Assembly (NCBI RefSeq): GCF_030269645.1
Contig: NZ_BSTR01000002.1
Coordinates: 358,675-422,674 of the forward strand
Source: Actinokineospora sp. NBRC 105648
GTDB lineage: Bacteria; Actinomycetota; Actinomycetes; Mycobacteriales; Pseudonocardiaceae
Direction of reading: 5' to 3'
Length of the DNA: 64,000 nt
Numbering within the stretch: the first letter of the stretch is position 1; the number at the start of each line of letters is the position of its first letter. Under the pieces are notes generated by a model. That model saw only the letters and a list, made by a program, of their open reading frames with translations, searched no databases and was not told the origin of the DNA. Of this stretch, positions 26,983 to 36,336 are shown one piece after another. Made by a program: the position numbers and the translations under genes.

Positions 26983-27293
26983 CCCGCGCGTGCGCCCTGT
27001 CCGACCTGGACGACGGCAAGCCGTTCGCCGTCGAGGTCGACGACGTCGCCGTGGTGCTGGTGCGCCAGGGCGGGCAGGTGCACGCGCTGCGCGACGAGTG
27101 CACGCACGCCACCCTGTCGCTGTCGGAGGGGGAGCTGACCCGCAAGGGCCTGGAGTGCTGGCTGCACGGGTCGTGCTTCGACCTGCGCACCGGCGCCCCC
27201 TCCTCGCCGCCCGCCACCGAGCCGGTCGCCGTCTACCCGGTGACCGTCGACGGCGACGACGTCCTGGTCGACGTCACCCGCACCCTGAACTGA
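26979..27293 (+). CDS. Rieske-type ferredoxin of the suf operon
   Basis: 104 residues. The [2Fe-2S] Rieske ligands are C41-x-H43 (DECTHATLSL) and C60-x2-H63 (CWLHGSCFD). It probably supplies electrons or acts as an accessory redox protein in cluster assembly; the exact role in actinobacterial SUF is not settled. Starts inside the sufD stop (ATGA); 65 bp separates it from sufC. Confidence 0.9.
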   Translation: MTRACALSDLDDGKPFAVEVDDVAVVLVRQGGQVHALRDECTHATLSLSEGELTRKGLECWLHGSCFDLRTGAPSSPPATEPVAVYPVTVDGDDVLVDVTRTLN

Positions 27294-27358
27294 ACCCGTC
27301 TGAACCACCTGAGTCGACTTCCCGCACCGACTTCCCGCACCACAGGAGAAGAACCACC

Positions 27359-28126
27359 ATGGCCACCCTGGAGATCAAGGACCTGCACGTCTCGGTCGCG
27401 ACCGACGACGGCGCCAAGGAGATCCTCTCCGGCGTCGACCTGACCGTCCGGGCAGGGGAGACGCACGCGATCATGGGCCCGAACGGGTCCGGCAAGTCGA
27501 CGCTGTCCTACGCGGTCGCCGGGCACCCCAAGTACGAGGTGACCTCCGGCTCGATCACCCTCGACGGCGAGGACGTGCTGGCGATGAGCGTGGACGAGCG
27601 CGCCCGCGCGGGCCTGTTCCTGGCCATGCAGTACCCGGTCGAGGTCCCCGGCGTGTCCACGTCGAACTTCCTGCGCACGGCGGCCACCGCGGTCCGCGGC
27701 GAGGCGCCGAAGCTGCGCACCTGGGTCAAGGAGGTGAAGGAGTCGATGAAGGAGCTGGACATGGACCCCGCCTTCGCCGAGCGCAGCGTCAACGAGGGCT
27801 TCTCCGGCGGTGAGAAGAAGCGGCACGAGATCCTCCAGCTGGCGCTGCTCAACCCGAAGATCGCCATCCTGGACGAGACCGACTCCGGCCTCGACGTGGA
27901 CGCGCTGCGCGTGGTCTCCGACGGGGTCAACCGGTTCAAGGCCTCCGGCGAGGCCGGTGTCCTGCTGATCACGCACTACACGCGCATCCTGCGCCACATC
28001 AAGCCCGACTTCGTGCACGTGTTCGCGGGCGGGCGGATCGTCGAGTCCGGCGGCCCCGAGCTGGCCGACGTGCTCGAGGCCGAGGGCTACGTGAAGTACG
28101 CGGGCGCGGAAGCAGCGGGCGTCTGA
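27359..28126 (+). CDS. sufC: Fe-S assembly ATPase SufC
   Basis: 255 residues, ATG with AGGAGAAG upstream. ABC ATPase of the SufBC2D complex. Walker A GPNGSGKST at 40-48, signature FSGGEKKRHEILQL, Walker B AILDETDSGLD, His in ITHYTRIL. It hydrolyses ATP to open the SufB-SufD interface during cluster assembly. It has its own leader (65 bp after the Rieske gene), the longest gap in the operon. Confidence 0.96.
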   Translation: MATLEIKDLHVSVATDDGAKEILSGVDLTVRAGETHAIMGPNGSGKSTLSYAVAGHPKYEVTSGSITLDGEDVLAMSVDERARAGLFLAMQYPVEVPGVSTSNFLRTAATAVRGEAPKLRTWVKEVKESMKELDMDPAFAERSVNEGFSGGEKKRHEILQLALLNPKIAILDETDSGLDVDALRVVSDGVNRFKASGEAGVLLITHYTRILRHIKPDFVHVFAGGRIVESGGPELADVLEAEGYVKYAGAEAAGV

Positions 28127-29454
<1,328 letters not shown>

Positions 29455-29455
<1 letters not shown>

Positions 29456-29898
29456 TGCAGCTGCAGCAGATGTACCAGGAGATCATCCTGGACCACTACA
29501 AGAACCCGCACGGCCGCGGCCTGCGCGACCCGTACGACGCCGAGTCCTTCCAGGTCAACCCGACCTGCGGCGACGAGGTGACGCTGCGCGTCCGGCTGGT
29601 CGGCGACCAGGTCGCCGACGTCTCCTACGACGGGCAGGGCTGCTCGATCAGCCAGGCGTCCACGTCGGTGCTGACCGACCTGGTCGTCGGCCGCTCGGTG
29701 GCGGAGGCCTTCACCAAGCTCGACGCGTTCGTCGAGCTGATGCAGGGCCGCGGCGCGGTCGAGCCGGACGAGGACGTGCTGGAGGACGGCATCGCCTTCG
29801 CGGGCGTGGCCAAGTACCCGGCGCGCGTGAAGTGCGCGCTGCTGGGCTGGATGGCTTTCAAGGACGCGGTCGCCCGCGCCGGAGGAGAGACGACATGA
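29455..29898 (+). CDS. sufU: SufU, zinc-dependent sulfur transfer protein
   Basis: 147 residues. Zinc ligands C38, D40, C63 and C127 lie in NPTCGDEV, GQGCSIS and VKCALL. The spacing and the insertion between C63 and C127 fit SufU rather than IscU. It accepts persulfide from SufS by ligand swap. Coupled to sufS (TGATG) and to sufT (ATGA). Confidence 0.94.
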
Positions 29899-30578
29899 GC
29901 GAGGAATCCGCCCAGCGCGGCACCGTGGCCGAGGCCGATCGAGCTGTCGGCGGGCCCCAGCCGACCGGGACCCCCGACCCCGCCGAGCCGACCGCCGCCG
30001 AGCCCACCGCGGCCGCGGCCTCGGACGAGGCAGTGGACAAGGCCGCCCCGGCCCAGCCCGGCGCGGCCGAGCCCACTCCGGCCACGCCCACCGGTTCGGC
30101 GCAGCCCACCGAGTCGCTCGCTGACTCGGTCGTGCCCGCCGAGTCGGCGCAGTCTGCCGGCGCGGCCGCGCCCGCGGACTCGGCGCAGCCCGCCGGTCCG
30201 GCCGACTCCACCGAGGTCCAGCGCGGCGCCGCGGGCATGACCGACCAGGCCCCCCGCGCCGACCTCCCCAGCCTCGACGACCTCGAGGAGGCCATGCGCG
30301 ACGTAGTCGACCCCGAGCTCGGCATCAACGTCGTCGACCTCGGCCTGGTCTACGACATCCGGGTCGAGGCGGACAACACCGCGACGATCGACATGACGCT
30401 GACCTCGGCGGCCTGCCCGCTGACCGACGTGATCGAGGACCAGACCCGCACCGCCCTCACCAGCGGCGGCCTGGTGGACGACTTCCGGATCAACTGGGTC
30501 TGGATGCCCCCGTGGGGCCCCGAGAAGATCACCGACGACGGCCGCGAGCAGCTCCGCGCCCTCGGCTTCACCGTCTAG
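29895..30578 (+). CDS. sufT: SufT-like (DUF59/MIP18) protein with long N-terminal extension
   Basis: 227 residues from ATG 29895, which overlaps the sufU stop as ATGA. Residues 1-114 are a low-complexity Ala/Pro/Glu/Ser/Thr tract, probably disordered. Residues 115-227, starting at an internal ATG (30237), form a normal-length DUF59 domain with DPELGINVVDLGLVYDI and the conserved Cys in TSAACPLTD. SufT aids Fe-S protein maturation. Either the extension is translated or the true start is 30237; the overlap favours translation. Confidence 0.88.
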   Translation: MSEESAQRGTVAEADRAVGGPQPTGTPDPAEPTAAEPTAAAASDEAVDKAAPAQPGAAEPTPATPTGSAQPTESLADSVVPAESAQSAGAAAPADSAQPAGPADSTEVQRGAAGMTDQAPRADLPSLDDLEEAMRDVVDPELGINVVDLGLVYDIRVEADNTATIDMTLTSAACPLTDVIEDQTRTALTSGGLVDDFRINWVWMPPWGPEKITDDGREQLRALGFTV

Positions 30579-30617
30579 CACCCAGCACCAGGGCACCCAG
30601 CCCACGAAGTCCGCGAC

Positions 30618-30646
30618 GGCCCCGACCAGCCCCACCGGTCGGGGCC
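30618..30646 (+). terminator. Terminator of the suf operon
   Basis: GGCCCCGACC (30618-30627) pairs perfectly with GGTCGGGGCC (30637-30646) across a 9-nt loop, 40 bp after the sufT stop and before the octamer repeat. Confidence 0.7.
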
Positions 30647-30688
30647 GCCGCGCGTCTCCGGTTCCACTGCACCCGGGCTCCACCTGCC

Positions 30689-30936
30689 CGGCTCTCCGGC
30701 TCTCCGGCTCTCCGGCTCTCCGGCTCTCCGGCTCTCCGGCTCTCCGGCTCTCCGGCTCTCCGGCTCTCCACCTCTCCGGCTCTCCGGCTCTCCACCTCTC
30801 CGGCTCTCCACCTCTCCACCTCTCCACCTCTCCACCTCTCCACCTCTCCACCTCTCCACCTCTCCACCTCTCCACCTCTCCACCTCTCCACCTCTCCACC
30901 TCTCCACCTCTCCACCTCTCCACCTCTCCACCTCTC
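30689..30936. repeat. 31-copy 8-bp tandem repeat
   Basis: Exactly 248 bp = 31 octamers with no indels. Two variants occur: CGGCTCTC (13 copies) and CACCTCTC (18 copies), in the order 10 G-type, 1 C-type, 2 G, 1 C, 1 G, 16 C. One strand is pure enough in pyrimidines to favour non-B DNA. Because 8 is not a multiple of 3 it opens long spurious frames in both directions; none has an RBS or domain. Confidence 0.95.
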
Positions 30937-30941
30937 GATCG

Positions 30942-30978
30942 CATTATCCTCCTATCACTATTTATTATCAAGATAATG
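30942..30978. repeat. 37-bp AT-rich inverted-repeat element, copy 1
   Basis: CATTATC, 23 bp, GATAATG, in a stretch far more AT-rich than its surroundings. The right half (TATCAAGATAATG, with an inner ATTATC-AA-GATAAT hairpin) matches copy 2 at 39087-39123. It directly follows the octamer repeat. The remaining 31000-31205 is gene-poor; a Lys/Arg-rich frame begins inside the element (ATG 30976) but I do not accept it. Confidence 0.75.
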
Positions 30979-31205
30979 TGCAGTCGTCAGAAGGTCGAGA
31001 AAAAGAACGACAAGCGCAACGACCTCCGGAGGAGGCGCGGCCCGGTGGAGCGCTCCCAAGGGTCGCGCCGGACAAAACCCTTCCACCCCAAGGGAAAATC
31101 AACCACCGAAGGCTCGATCCGCGGTGAACGGCGCACCGGCGGGCGGTCCCGAAAAGCAGCGCGGTCGGTTTGTTCCGGCGTCGACCCGCACCTTCGTCGG
31201 TGGCG

Positions 31206-31775
31206 GTGGTGATCGACTTCTGTTCCCATGGGAGCGTGCCCCGACCCACTCGTGACGAGCTCGCCGCCGCCCAGGACAGCACCATCCCCGATGTGATCGG
31301 CCCCGGTCTTCGCGTGCTCTTCTGCGGCATCAACCCGGGCCTCTACTCCGGCGCCACCGGTCACCACTTCGCCCGGCCGGGCAACCGCTTCTGGCCGGCG
31401 CTCCACCTCTCCGGGTTCACCCCCCGGCAGCTCTTCCCGCACGAGCAGGACCTCCTGCCCTCCTTCGGTCTCGGGGTCACCAACCTCGTGGCGCGGGCCA
31501 CCGCCCGGGCCGACGAGCTCGGCGCGGATGAGCTGACCGCGGGCGGCGCCCGGCTCCGCCGGCTGGTGGCCACCCACGAACCCGAGGTCGTCGCGATCGT
31601 CGGGGTCACCGCCTACCGGACCGCGTTCGCCTGCCCCAAGGCCGTCGTCGGCGCGCAGGCGGAGCTGATCGAGTCCGCGCGGGTGTGGGTGCTGCCCAAT
31701 CCCAGCGGCCTCAACGCGCACTACCAACTCGCCGCGCTGGCCGCTGAGTTCAAGATCCTGGCCGACTCCGTCTGA
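31206..31775 (+). CDS. mug: Mismatch-specific uracil-DNA glycosylase (Mug family)
   Basis: About 189 residues from GTG 31206; the frame is open to TTG 31170 and other GTGs (31200, 31209, 31236) are possible. Family-2 UDG motif 1 is GINPGLYSGATGHHFARPGN, with Asn in place of the catalytic Asp as in Mug, and motif 2 is LPNPSGLNAHY. It removes uracil and ethenocytosine opposite G. Monocistronic; no partner visible. Confidence 0.88.
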   Translation: MVIDFCSHGSVPRPTRDELAAAQDSTIPDVIGPGLRVLFCGINPGLYSGATGHHFARPGNRFWPALHLSGFTPRQLFPHEQDLLPSFGLGVTNLVARATARADELGADELTAGGARLRRLVATHEPEVVAIVGVTAYRTAFACPKAVVGAQAELIESARVWVLPNPSGLNAHYQLAALAAEFKILADSV

Positions 31776-31835
31776 TTCCTGCCCGATTCCGGGCAGGGAT
31801 GTTGCACCCCCGGTCCCCGGGTGCCAGTGTCTGGT

Positions 31836-32105
31836 GTGACCGAGTCACCTCCGCCGGACCTCGTCCGGCACGTCGCCGGGACCACCGGGCTGCCACCGGC
31901 CGTCGCGGCGCGGGTCGTGGCCGACGTGGTCGCGTACTTCAGTGAGCCGGTCGAGTCCTACGTCCGCCGCAGGCACGCCGAGCTGCGGCGCGGTCACCAC
32001 CGCAACGCGGCGATCTGGGCGGTGCTCGCCGAGGAGCTGGCCGCCCGGCCGGTGGCCGCGCCGGTCCTGAGCGAGCGCCAGCTGCGCCGCGTCGTCTACG
32101 GCTAG
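31836..32105 (+). CDS. Small conserved protein of unknown function upstream of glmS
   Basis: 89 residues from GTG 31836 (GTG 31821 possible). Helical; residues 15-50 (GLPPAVAARVVADVVAYFSE) are followed by a basic stretch RRRHAELRRGHHRN. No family recognised, though proteins of this size commonly precede glmS in related genomes as I recall. 24 bp before glmS, so probably cotranscribed. Confidence 0.55.
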   Translation: MTESPPPDLVRHVAGTTGLPPAVAARVVADVVAYFSEPVESYVRRRHAELRRGHHRNAAIWAVLAEELAARPVAAPVLSERQLRRVVYG

Positions 32106-32129
32106 CCAGCCAGTGAAGGAGCCCTGCCA

Positions 32130-33959
32130 ATGTGCGGGATCGTCGGTTACACCGGGACGCGCGAGGCCACCCCCGTGCTCGTGGAGGGCCTGCACCGGCT
32201 CGAGTACCGCGGCTACGACTCCGCCGGGGTCGCCGTGCTGCGCCGGGGCAAGGTCGGGGTCACCAAGACCGCGGGACGGGTGCGCGACCTGCGCGACCGG
32301 CTCGCCGAGTCGCCGCCGAACCCCGCGACGGTCGGGATCGCGCACACCCGGTGGGCCACCCACGGTGAGCCCTCGGACCGCAACGCCCACCCGCACCTCG
32401 ACACCGAGGGGCGGATCGCTGTGGTGCACAACGGGATCATCGAGAACGCCGAGCAGCTGCGCGCCCGGCTCACCGCCCGCGGCGTCGAGCTGGTGTCCGA
32501 GACCGACACCGAGGCGCTCGCCCACATGATCGCCGCCGAGCTGGCCGCCGCCGACTCCCTGGAGGACGCCGTGCGCGCCGCGCTGCGCCACGTCGAGGGG
32601 ACCTACGGGCTCGTCGTGCTCGACCGGACCCGCCCGGACGAGCTGGTCGTGGCCCGCAACGGCAGCCCGATCGTGCTGGGTGTCGGCGACGGCGAGATGT
32701 TCGTCGCCTCCGACGTCGCCGCGCTGGTGCACCACACCCAGCGGGTCGTCTTCCTCGACGACGGCGAGCTGGCGACGGTCCACCCCGGCGGCTACCGGAC
32801 CTCCACCCTGGAGGCCCGGCGCACCAGCAAGGAGCCGACCACGGTCGAGCTGGCCGCCGACGACTACGAGCTCGGCGGCCACAGCGACTTCATGCGCAAG
32901 GAGATGGCCGAGCAGCCCGAGGCGGTCGCGCGCGCCCTGCGCGGTCGGCTCGACGACCGGTTCGCCACCGCCCACCTCGGTGGCCTCGGGCTGGACCCGA
33001 TGGCGCTGCGCGCGGTGCGCCGGGTCAAGTTCCTCGGCTGCGGTTCGGCCTACTACGCGGGCCAGATGGGCGCGACGCTGGTCGAGGAGCTCGCCCGGAT
33101 CCCGGCCGATGCCGAGCCCGCCTCGGAGTTCCGCTACCGCGACCCGGTCGTCGACCCGGACACCCTCTACGTGGCGATCAGCCAGTCCGGCGAGACACTG
33201 GACACCCTGGCCGCCGTGCAGGAGCTGCGGCGCAAGGGCGGCCGGGTGATCGGCGCGGTCAACGTCGTGGGCAGCGCGATCGCCCGCGAGTGCGGCAGCG
33301 GGGTGTTCCTGCACGCCGGCCCGGAGGTCTCGGTGGCCTCGACCAAGGCGCTGACCAACATGACCGTCTCGTTCGCGATGCTCGCCCTGCTGCTGGGCCG
33401 GGTCCGCGACCTCAGCGCGGCCGCGGGTCTGCGCGTGGTGACCGGGTTGCGCGCGCTGCCCGAGCGCATCGAGGAGGTGCTGGCCGACGACGAGCGGGTC
33501 CGCGAGGTCGCCAAGCGCTACGCGCACGCGCGGCACATGTTCTTCCTGGGGCGGGTGCGCGGCTGGCCGGTGGCCCGGGAGGGGGCGCAGAAGCTCAAGG
33601 AGATCTCCTACGTGCACGCCGAGGCCTACCAGGCGGCCGAGCTCAAGCACGGCCCGCTCGCGCTGATCGACGCCGACATGCCCAGCGTGGTGCTCGTGCC
33701 CGACGACGACCTGCTGGCCAAGAACATCGGCACCATCGAGCAGATCAAGGCCCGCGGCGGCCCGGTGATCGCGGTGACCAACGCCGAGCTGCCCGCCGGC
33801 CTCGCCGACGAGGTGCTGCGGGTGCCGCGCGGTGAGCCGGAGCTGGACCCGATCCTGCTGACCGTCCCGCTGCAGCTGCTGGCCTACCACATCGCCGCCG
33901 AGCTGGGCCGCGACATCGACAAGCCGCGCAACCTGGCCAAGAGCGTCACTGTGGAGTGA
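32130..33959 (+). CDS. glmS: Glutamine-fructose-6-phosphate aminotransferase
   Basis: 609 residues, full length. It makes glucosamine-6-phosphate for peptidoglycan precursors. The N-terminal Ntn-glutaminase domain begins MCGIVGYTG with catalytic C2 exposed after Met removal; two SIS isomerase domains follow (GCGSAYYAGQMGATL and FLGRVRGWPVAREGAQKLKE), ending in the conserved KSVTVE. No glmS ribozyme or long leader is seen. Confidence 0.96.
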   Translation: MCGIVGYTGTREATPVLVEGLHRLEYRGYDSAGVAVLRRGKVGVTKTAGRVRDLRDRLAESPPNPATVGIAHTRWATHGEPSDRNAHPHLDTEGRIAVVHNGIIENAEQLRARLTARGVELVSETDTEALAHMIAAELAAADSLEDAVRAALRHVEGTYGLVVLDRTRPDELVVARNGSPIVLGVGDGEMFVASDVAALVHHTQRVVFLDDGELATVHPGGYRTSTLEARRTSKEPTTVELAADDYELGGHSDFMRKEMAEQPEAVARALRGRLDDRFATAHLGGLGLDPMALRAVRRVKFLGCGSAYYAGQMGATLVEELARIPADAEPASEFRYRDPVVDPDTLYVAISQSGETLDTLAAVQELRRKGGRVIGAVNVVGSAIARECGSGVFLHAGPEVSVASTKALTNMTVSFAMLALLLGRVRDLSAAAGLRVVTGLRALPERIEEVLADDERVREVAKRYAHARHMFFLGRVRGWPVAREGAQKLKEISYVHAEAYQAAELKHGPLALIDADMPSVVLVPDDDLLAKNIGTIEQIKARGGPVIAVTNAELPAGLADEVLRVPRGEPELDPILLTVPLQLLAYHIAAELGRDIDKPRNLAKSVTVE

Positions 33960-34111
33960 CCTTTGCGGACCCTTGACCAACCCTTGCCTTGGTCGCGGTG
34001 TATTCAGTTTAAACAAGGTGACTCTTAGTTTCGCCGCACGGCCCGACAACCACGGTTTCACTCCATCGTGGACTGCTGGTTCCCCTGCCCGGGCCGGGTG
34101 GAGGACACGAG

Positions 34112-36241
34112 ATGTCACGAAAGAGGGTGGTCGCCGTCGCGACCGCCGCGGTCACCGTGCTGGGTGTGGTCATCGGGGTGACCGTGACCCAGGCCGGTGC
34201 CGCCCAAGAGCAGTCCGCGCGCGGTGCGAGGGCACTGACGCCGCAGCAGCGCTCGGCCGAGCTGGACCGGGCGAGCGGCGAGGCAGCCGCTACCGCCCAG
34301 GCCCTCGGGCTGGGCGGCAAGGAGAAGCTGGTCGCCAAGGACGTGGTCGTCGACCAGGACGGCACCCGGCACGTCCGCTACGACCGCACCTTCGACAAGC
34401 TGCCCGTGGTCGGCGGTGACCTGGTCGTGCACCGGGCCGCCGACGGCCGGATCGCCACCATCGACAAGGCGACCACCGAGCGGATCGACGTCCCGTCGGT
34501 CACGCCCAAGATCGCCGCGGTGAGCGCGGCGGCCGCGGCCCCGGCGCTGACCGAGGAGAACAAGACCGGCGCGGCCAAGCCCGAGCTGGTCGTCTACGCG
34601 GTCAACCGCAAGCCCGTGCTGGCCTACCGCACCACCGTCGAGGGCGGCGGCGCGGAGGTCGTGGTCACCGACGCGAGCACCGGTGGACTGCTCGACCGCT
34701 ACGAGAAGCGCCACCGCGCGACCGGCAACGGCTACCACGTCGGCACGGTCGACATCAGCACCAGCAGCGCCTCCGGCGGCTACACGCTGACCGACACCAC
34801 CCGCGGCAACACCCGGGTGCTCGACGGCAACGGCGGCTCGGAGAACAGCCCGTCCGCGCGCGCCACCGCCTACACCGACGCCGACAACGTGTGGGGCAAC
34901 GGCCAGCTCAGCAACCGCCAGACCATCGCGGTGGACGCCTACTACGGCCTGGCCAAGACCTGGGACTTCTACAAGAACACCTACGGCCGCAACGGCATCC
35001 GCAACAACGGCCAGGGCCACACGATGTACGTCCACATCGGATCGGGCCTGCTCAACGCCTTCTACGACGACAGCTGCTTCTGCATGGTCTTCGGCGACGG
35101 CAGCTCCACCAACCAGAACACCCCGCTGACCCAGATCGACGTGGTCGGCCACGAGATGACCCACGGCGTCACCGCCGCCACGGCCAACCTCAACTACTCC
35201 GGGGAGTCCGGCGGCCTCAACGAGTCCGCCAGCGACATCTTCGGCACCATGGTCGAGTTCTCCGCGAACAACGCCAGCGACCCGGCCGACTACTACATCG
35301 GCGAGAAGCTGCGCATGCCCAGCGGCTACTTCCGCCGGATGGACAACCCCGCCGCCGACGGCAACAGCCTCGGCTGCTGGCGCAGCACCGCGGGCCAGGT
35401 CGACGTGCACTACTCCTCGGGCATCGGCAACCGTTGGTTCTACCTGGCCTCCGAGGGCACCGGTAGCAAGACCATCGGCGGTCTGTCGCACACCGGCGGC
35501 ACCTGCAACAGCACCACGTTCGCGGGCATCGGCCGGGACAAGGCGGCGGCGGTCTTCTACCGGGCGCTGAGCACGTACATGACCTCGACGACCAACTACG
35601 CCGGGGCGCGCACCGCGACCCTGCAGGCCGCCGCGGACCTCTACGGCACCGGCAGCCAGGAGCGCTACCTCGTCAGCGTCGCGTGGGCCGCGGTCAGCGT
35701 CGGCACCGCCCTGCCGCCGCCCACCACCAGCACCACCCGCCCGACCAGCACCACCTCGGGCAACCCGACCACCTCGAACCCGCCCACCACGACCACCAAC
35801 CCGCCGAGCGGCAACGCGATCACCAACGGCGGCTTCGAGTCGGGGCAGTCGGGCTGGAGCGAGTCGGCCGTGGTCACCAACAGCACCCAGCAGGCGCCGC
35901 GGTCGGGCTCCTACTACGCCTGGCTGCTCGGCAACGGCGCCACCGCCAGCGAGGCGATCAGCCAGCGGGTCACCGTGCCGAACACCGCGGCGCCCACGCT
36001 GCGGTACTGGTTGAAGATCACCACCGCCGAGACCGGGAGCACCGCGTACGACGTGCTGCGCGTGCAGGTCAACGGCACCACCCGGGTCACCTACTCCAAC
36101 GCGAACGCGGGCACCTCGTACGTGCAGCGCAGCCTGGACCTGTCCGCCTACCGCGGCCAGACGGTGACCCTGCGGTTCTCCGGGGTTGAGGACGCCTACC
36201 TGGCGACCAACTTCCTGCTCGACGACGTCAGCCTCGGCTGA
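34112..36241 (+). CDS. Secreted M4-family (thermolysin-like) metalloprotease
   Basis: 709 residues. Signal peptide (residues 1-31), a PepSY/FTP-type propeptide to about 230, then an M4 catalytic domain. Zinc site H347-E348-x2-H351 (VVGHEMTHGVTAA) with the third ligand in GGLNESASDIFG. After residue 530 a Thr/Pro/Ser linker leads to a C-terminal beta-sandwich (NGGFESGQSGWSES to FLLDDVSLG), a carbohydrate-binding-like module. Exported, self-processed protease. A terminator follows directly. Confidence 0.93.
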   Translation: MSRKRVVAVATAAVTVLGVVIGVTVTQAGAAQEQSARGARALTPQQRSAELDRASGEAAATAQALGLGGKEKLVAKDVVVDQDGTRHVRYDRTFDKLPVVGGDLVVHRAADGRIATIDKATTERIDVPSVTPKIAAVSAAAAAPALTEENKTGAAKPELVVYAVNRKPVLAYRTTVEGGGAEVVVTDASTGGLLDRYEKRHRATGNGYHVGTVDISTSSASGGYTLTDTTRGNTRVLDGNGGSENSPSARATAYTDADNVWGNGQLSNRQTIAVDAYYGLAKTWDFYKNTYGRNGIRNNGQGHTMYVHIGSGLLNAFYDDSCFCMVFGDGSSTNQNTPLTQIDVVGHEMTHGVTAATANLNYSGESGGLNESASDIFGTMVEFSANNASDPADYYIGEKLRMPSGYFRRMDNPAADGNSLGCWRSTAGQVDVHYSSGIGNRWFYLASEGTGSKTIGGLSHTGGTCNSTTFAGIGRDKAAAVFYRALSTYMTSTTNYAGARTATLQAAADLYGTGSQERYLVSVAWAAVSVGTALPPPTTSTTRPTSTTSGNPTTSNPPTTTTNPPSGNAITNGGFESGQSGWSESAVVTNSTQQAPRSGSYYAWLLGNGATASEAISQRVTVPNTAAPTLRYWLKITTAETGSTAYDVLRVQVNGTTRVTYSNANAGTSYVQRSLDLSAYRGQTVTLRFSGVEDAYLATNFLLDDVSLG

Positions 36242-36249
36242 CGGCCCCG

Positions 36250-36283
36250 CACCCTCCCGGCGGGCGACACCGCCGGGAGGGTG
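36250..36283 (+). terminator. Terminator after the M4 protease
   Basis: CACCCTCCCGGCGG (36250-36263) with its perfect complement (36270-36283), 6-nt loop, 8 bp after the stop. Confidence 0.75.
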
Positions 36284-36336
36284 GCGGGACCGCGTGGGGC
36301 TCCGACTGTCCGCCCGGGCGAGTAGGTTTCCCAGTT

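Noticed and set aside
30689..30936. CRISPR array
   Set aside because: Units are 8 bp and directly adjacent with no spacers; no cas genes are in the window.
29625..30971. 448-residue minus-strand protein with GGEVERWR repeats
   Set aside because: It is created by translating the octamer array and running antisense through sufT and sufU; no RBS or domain.
30942..30980. dif/XerCD recombination site
   Set aside because: GATAATG and CATTATC recall the actinobacterial dif arms, but order and spacing are wrong (23 bp apart, facing the other way) and there are two copies.
30976..31212. Lys/Arg-rich 78-residue ORF before mug
   Set aside because: Starts inside the AT element, no RBS, no recognisable fold; kept only as a remark.
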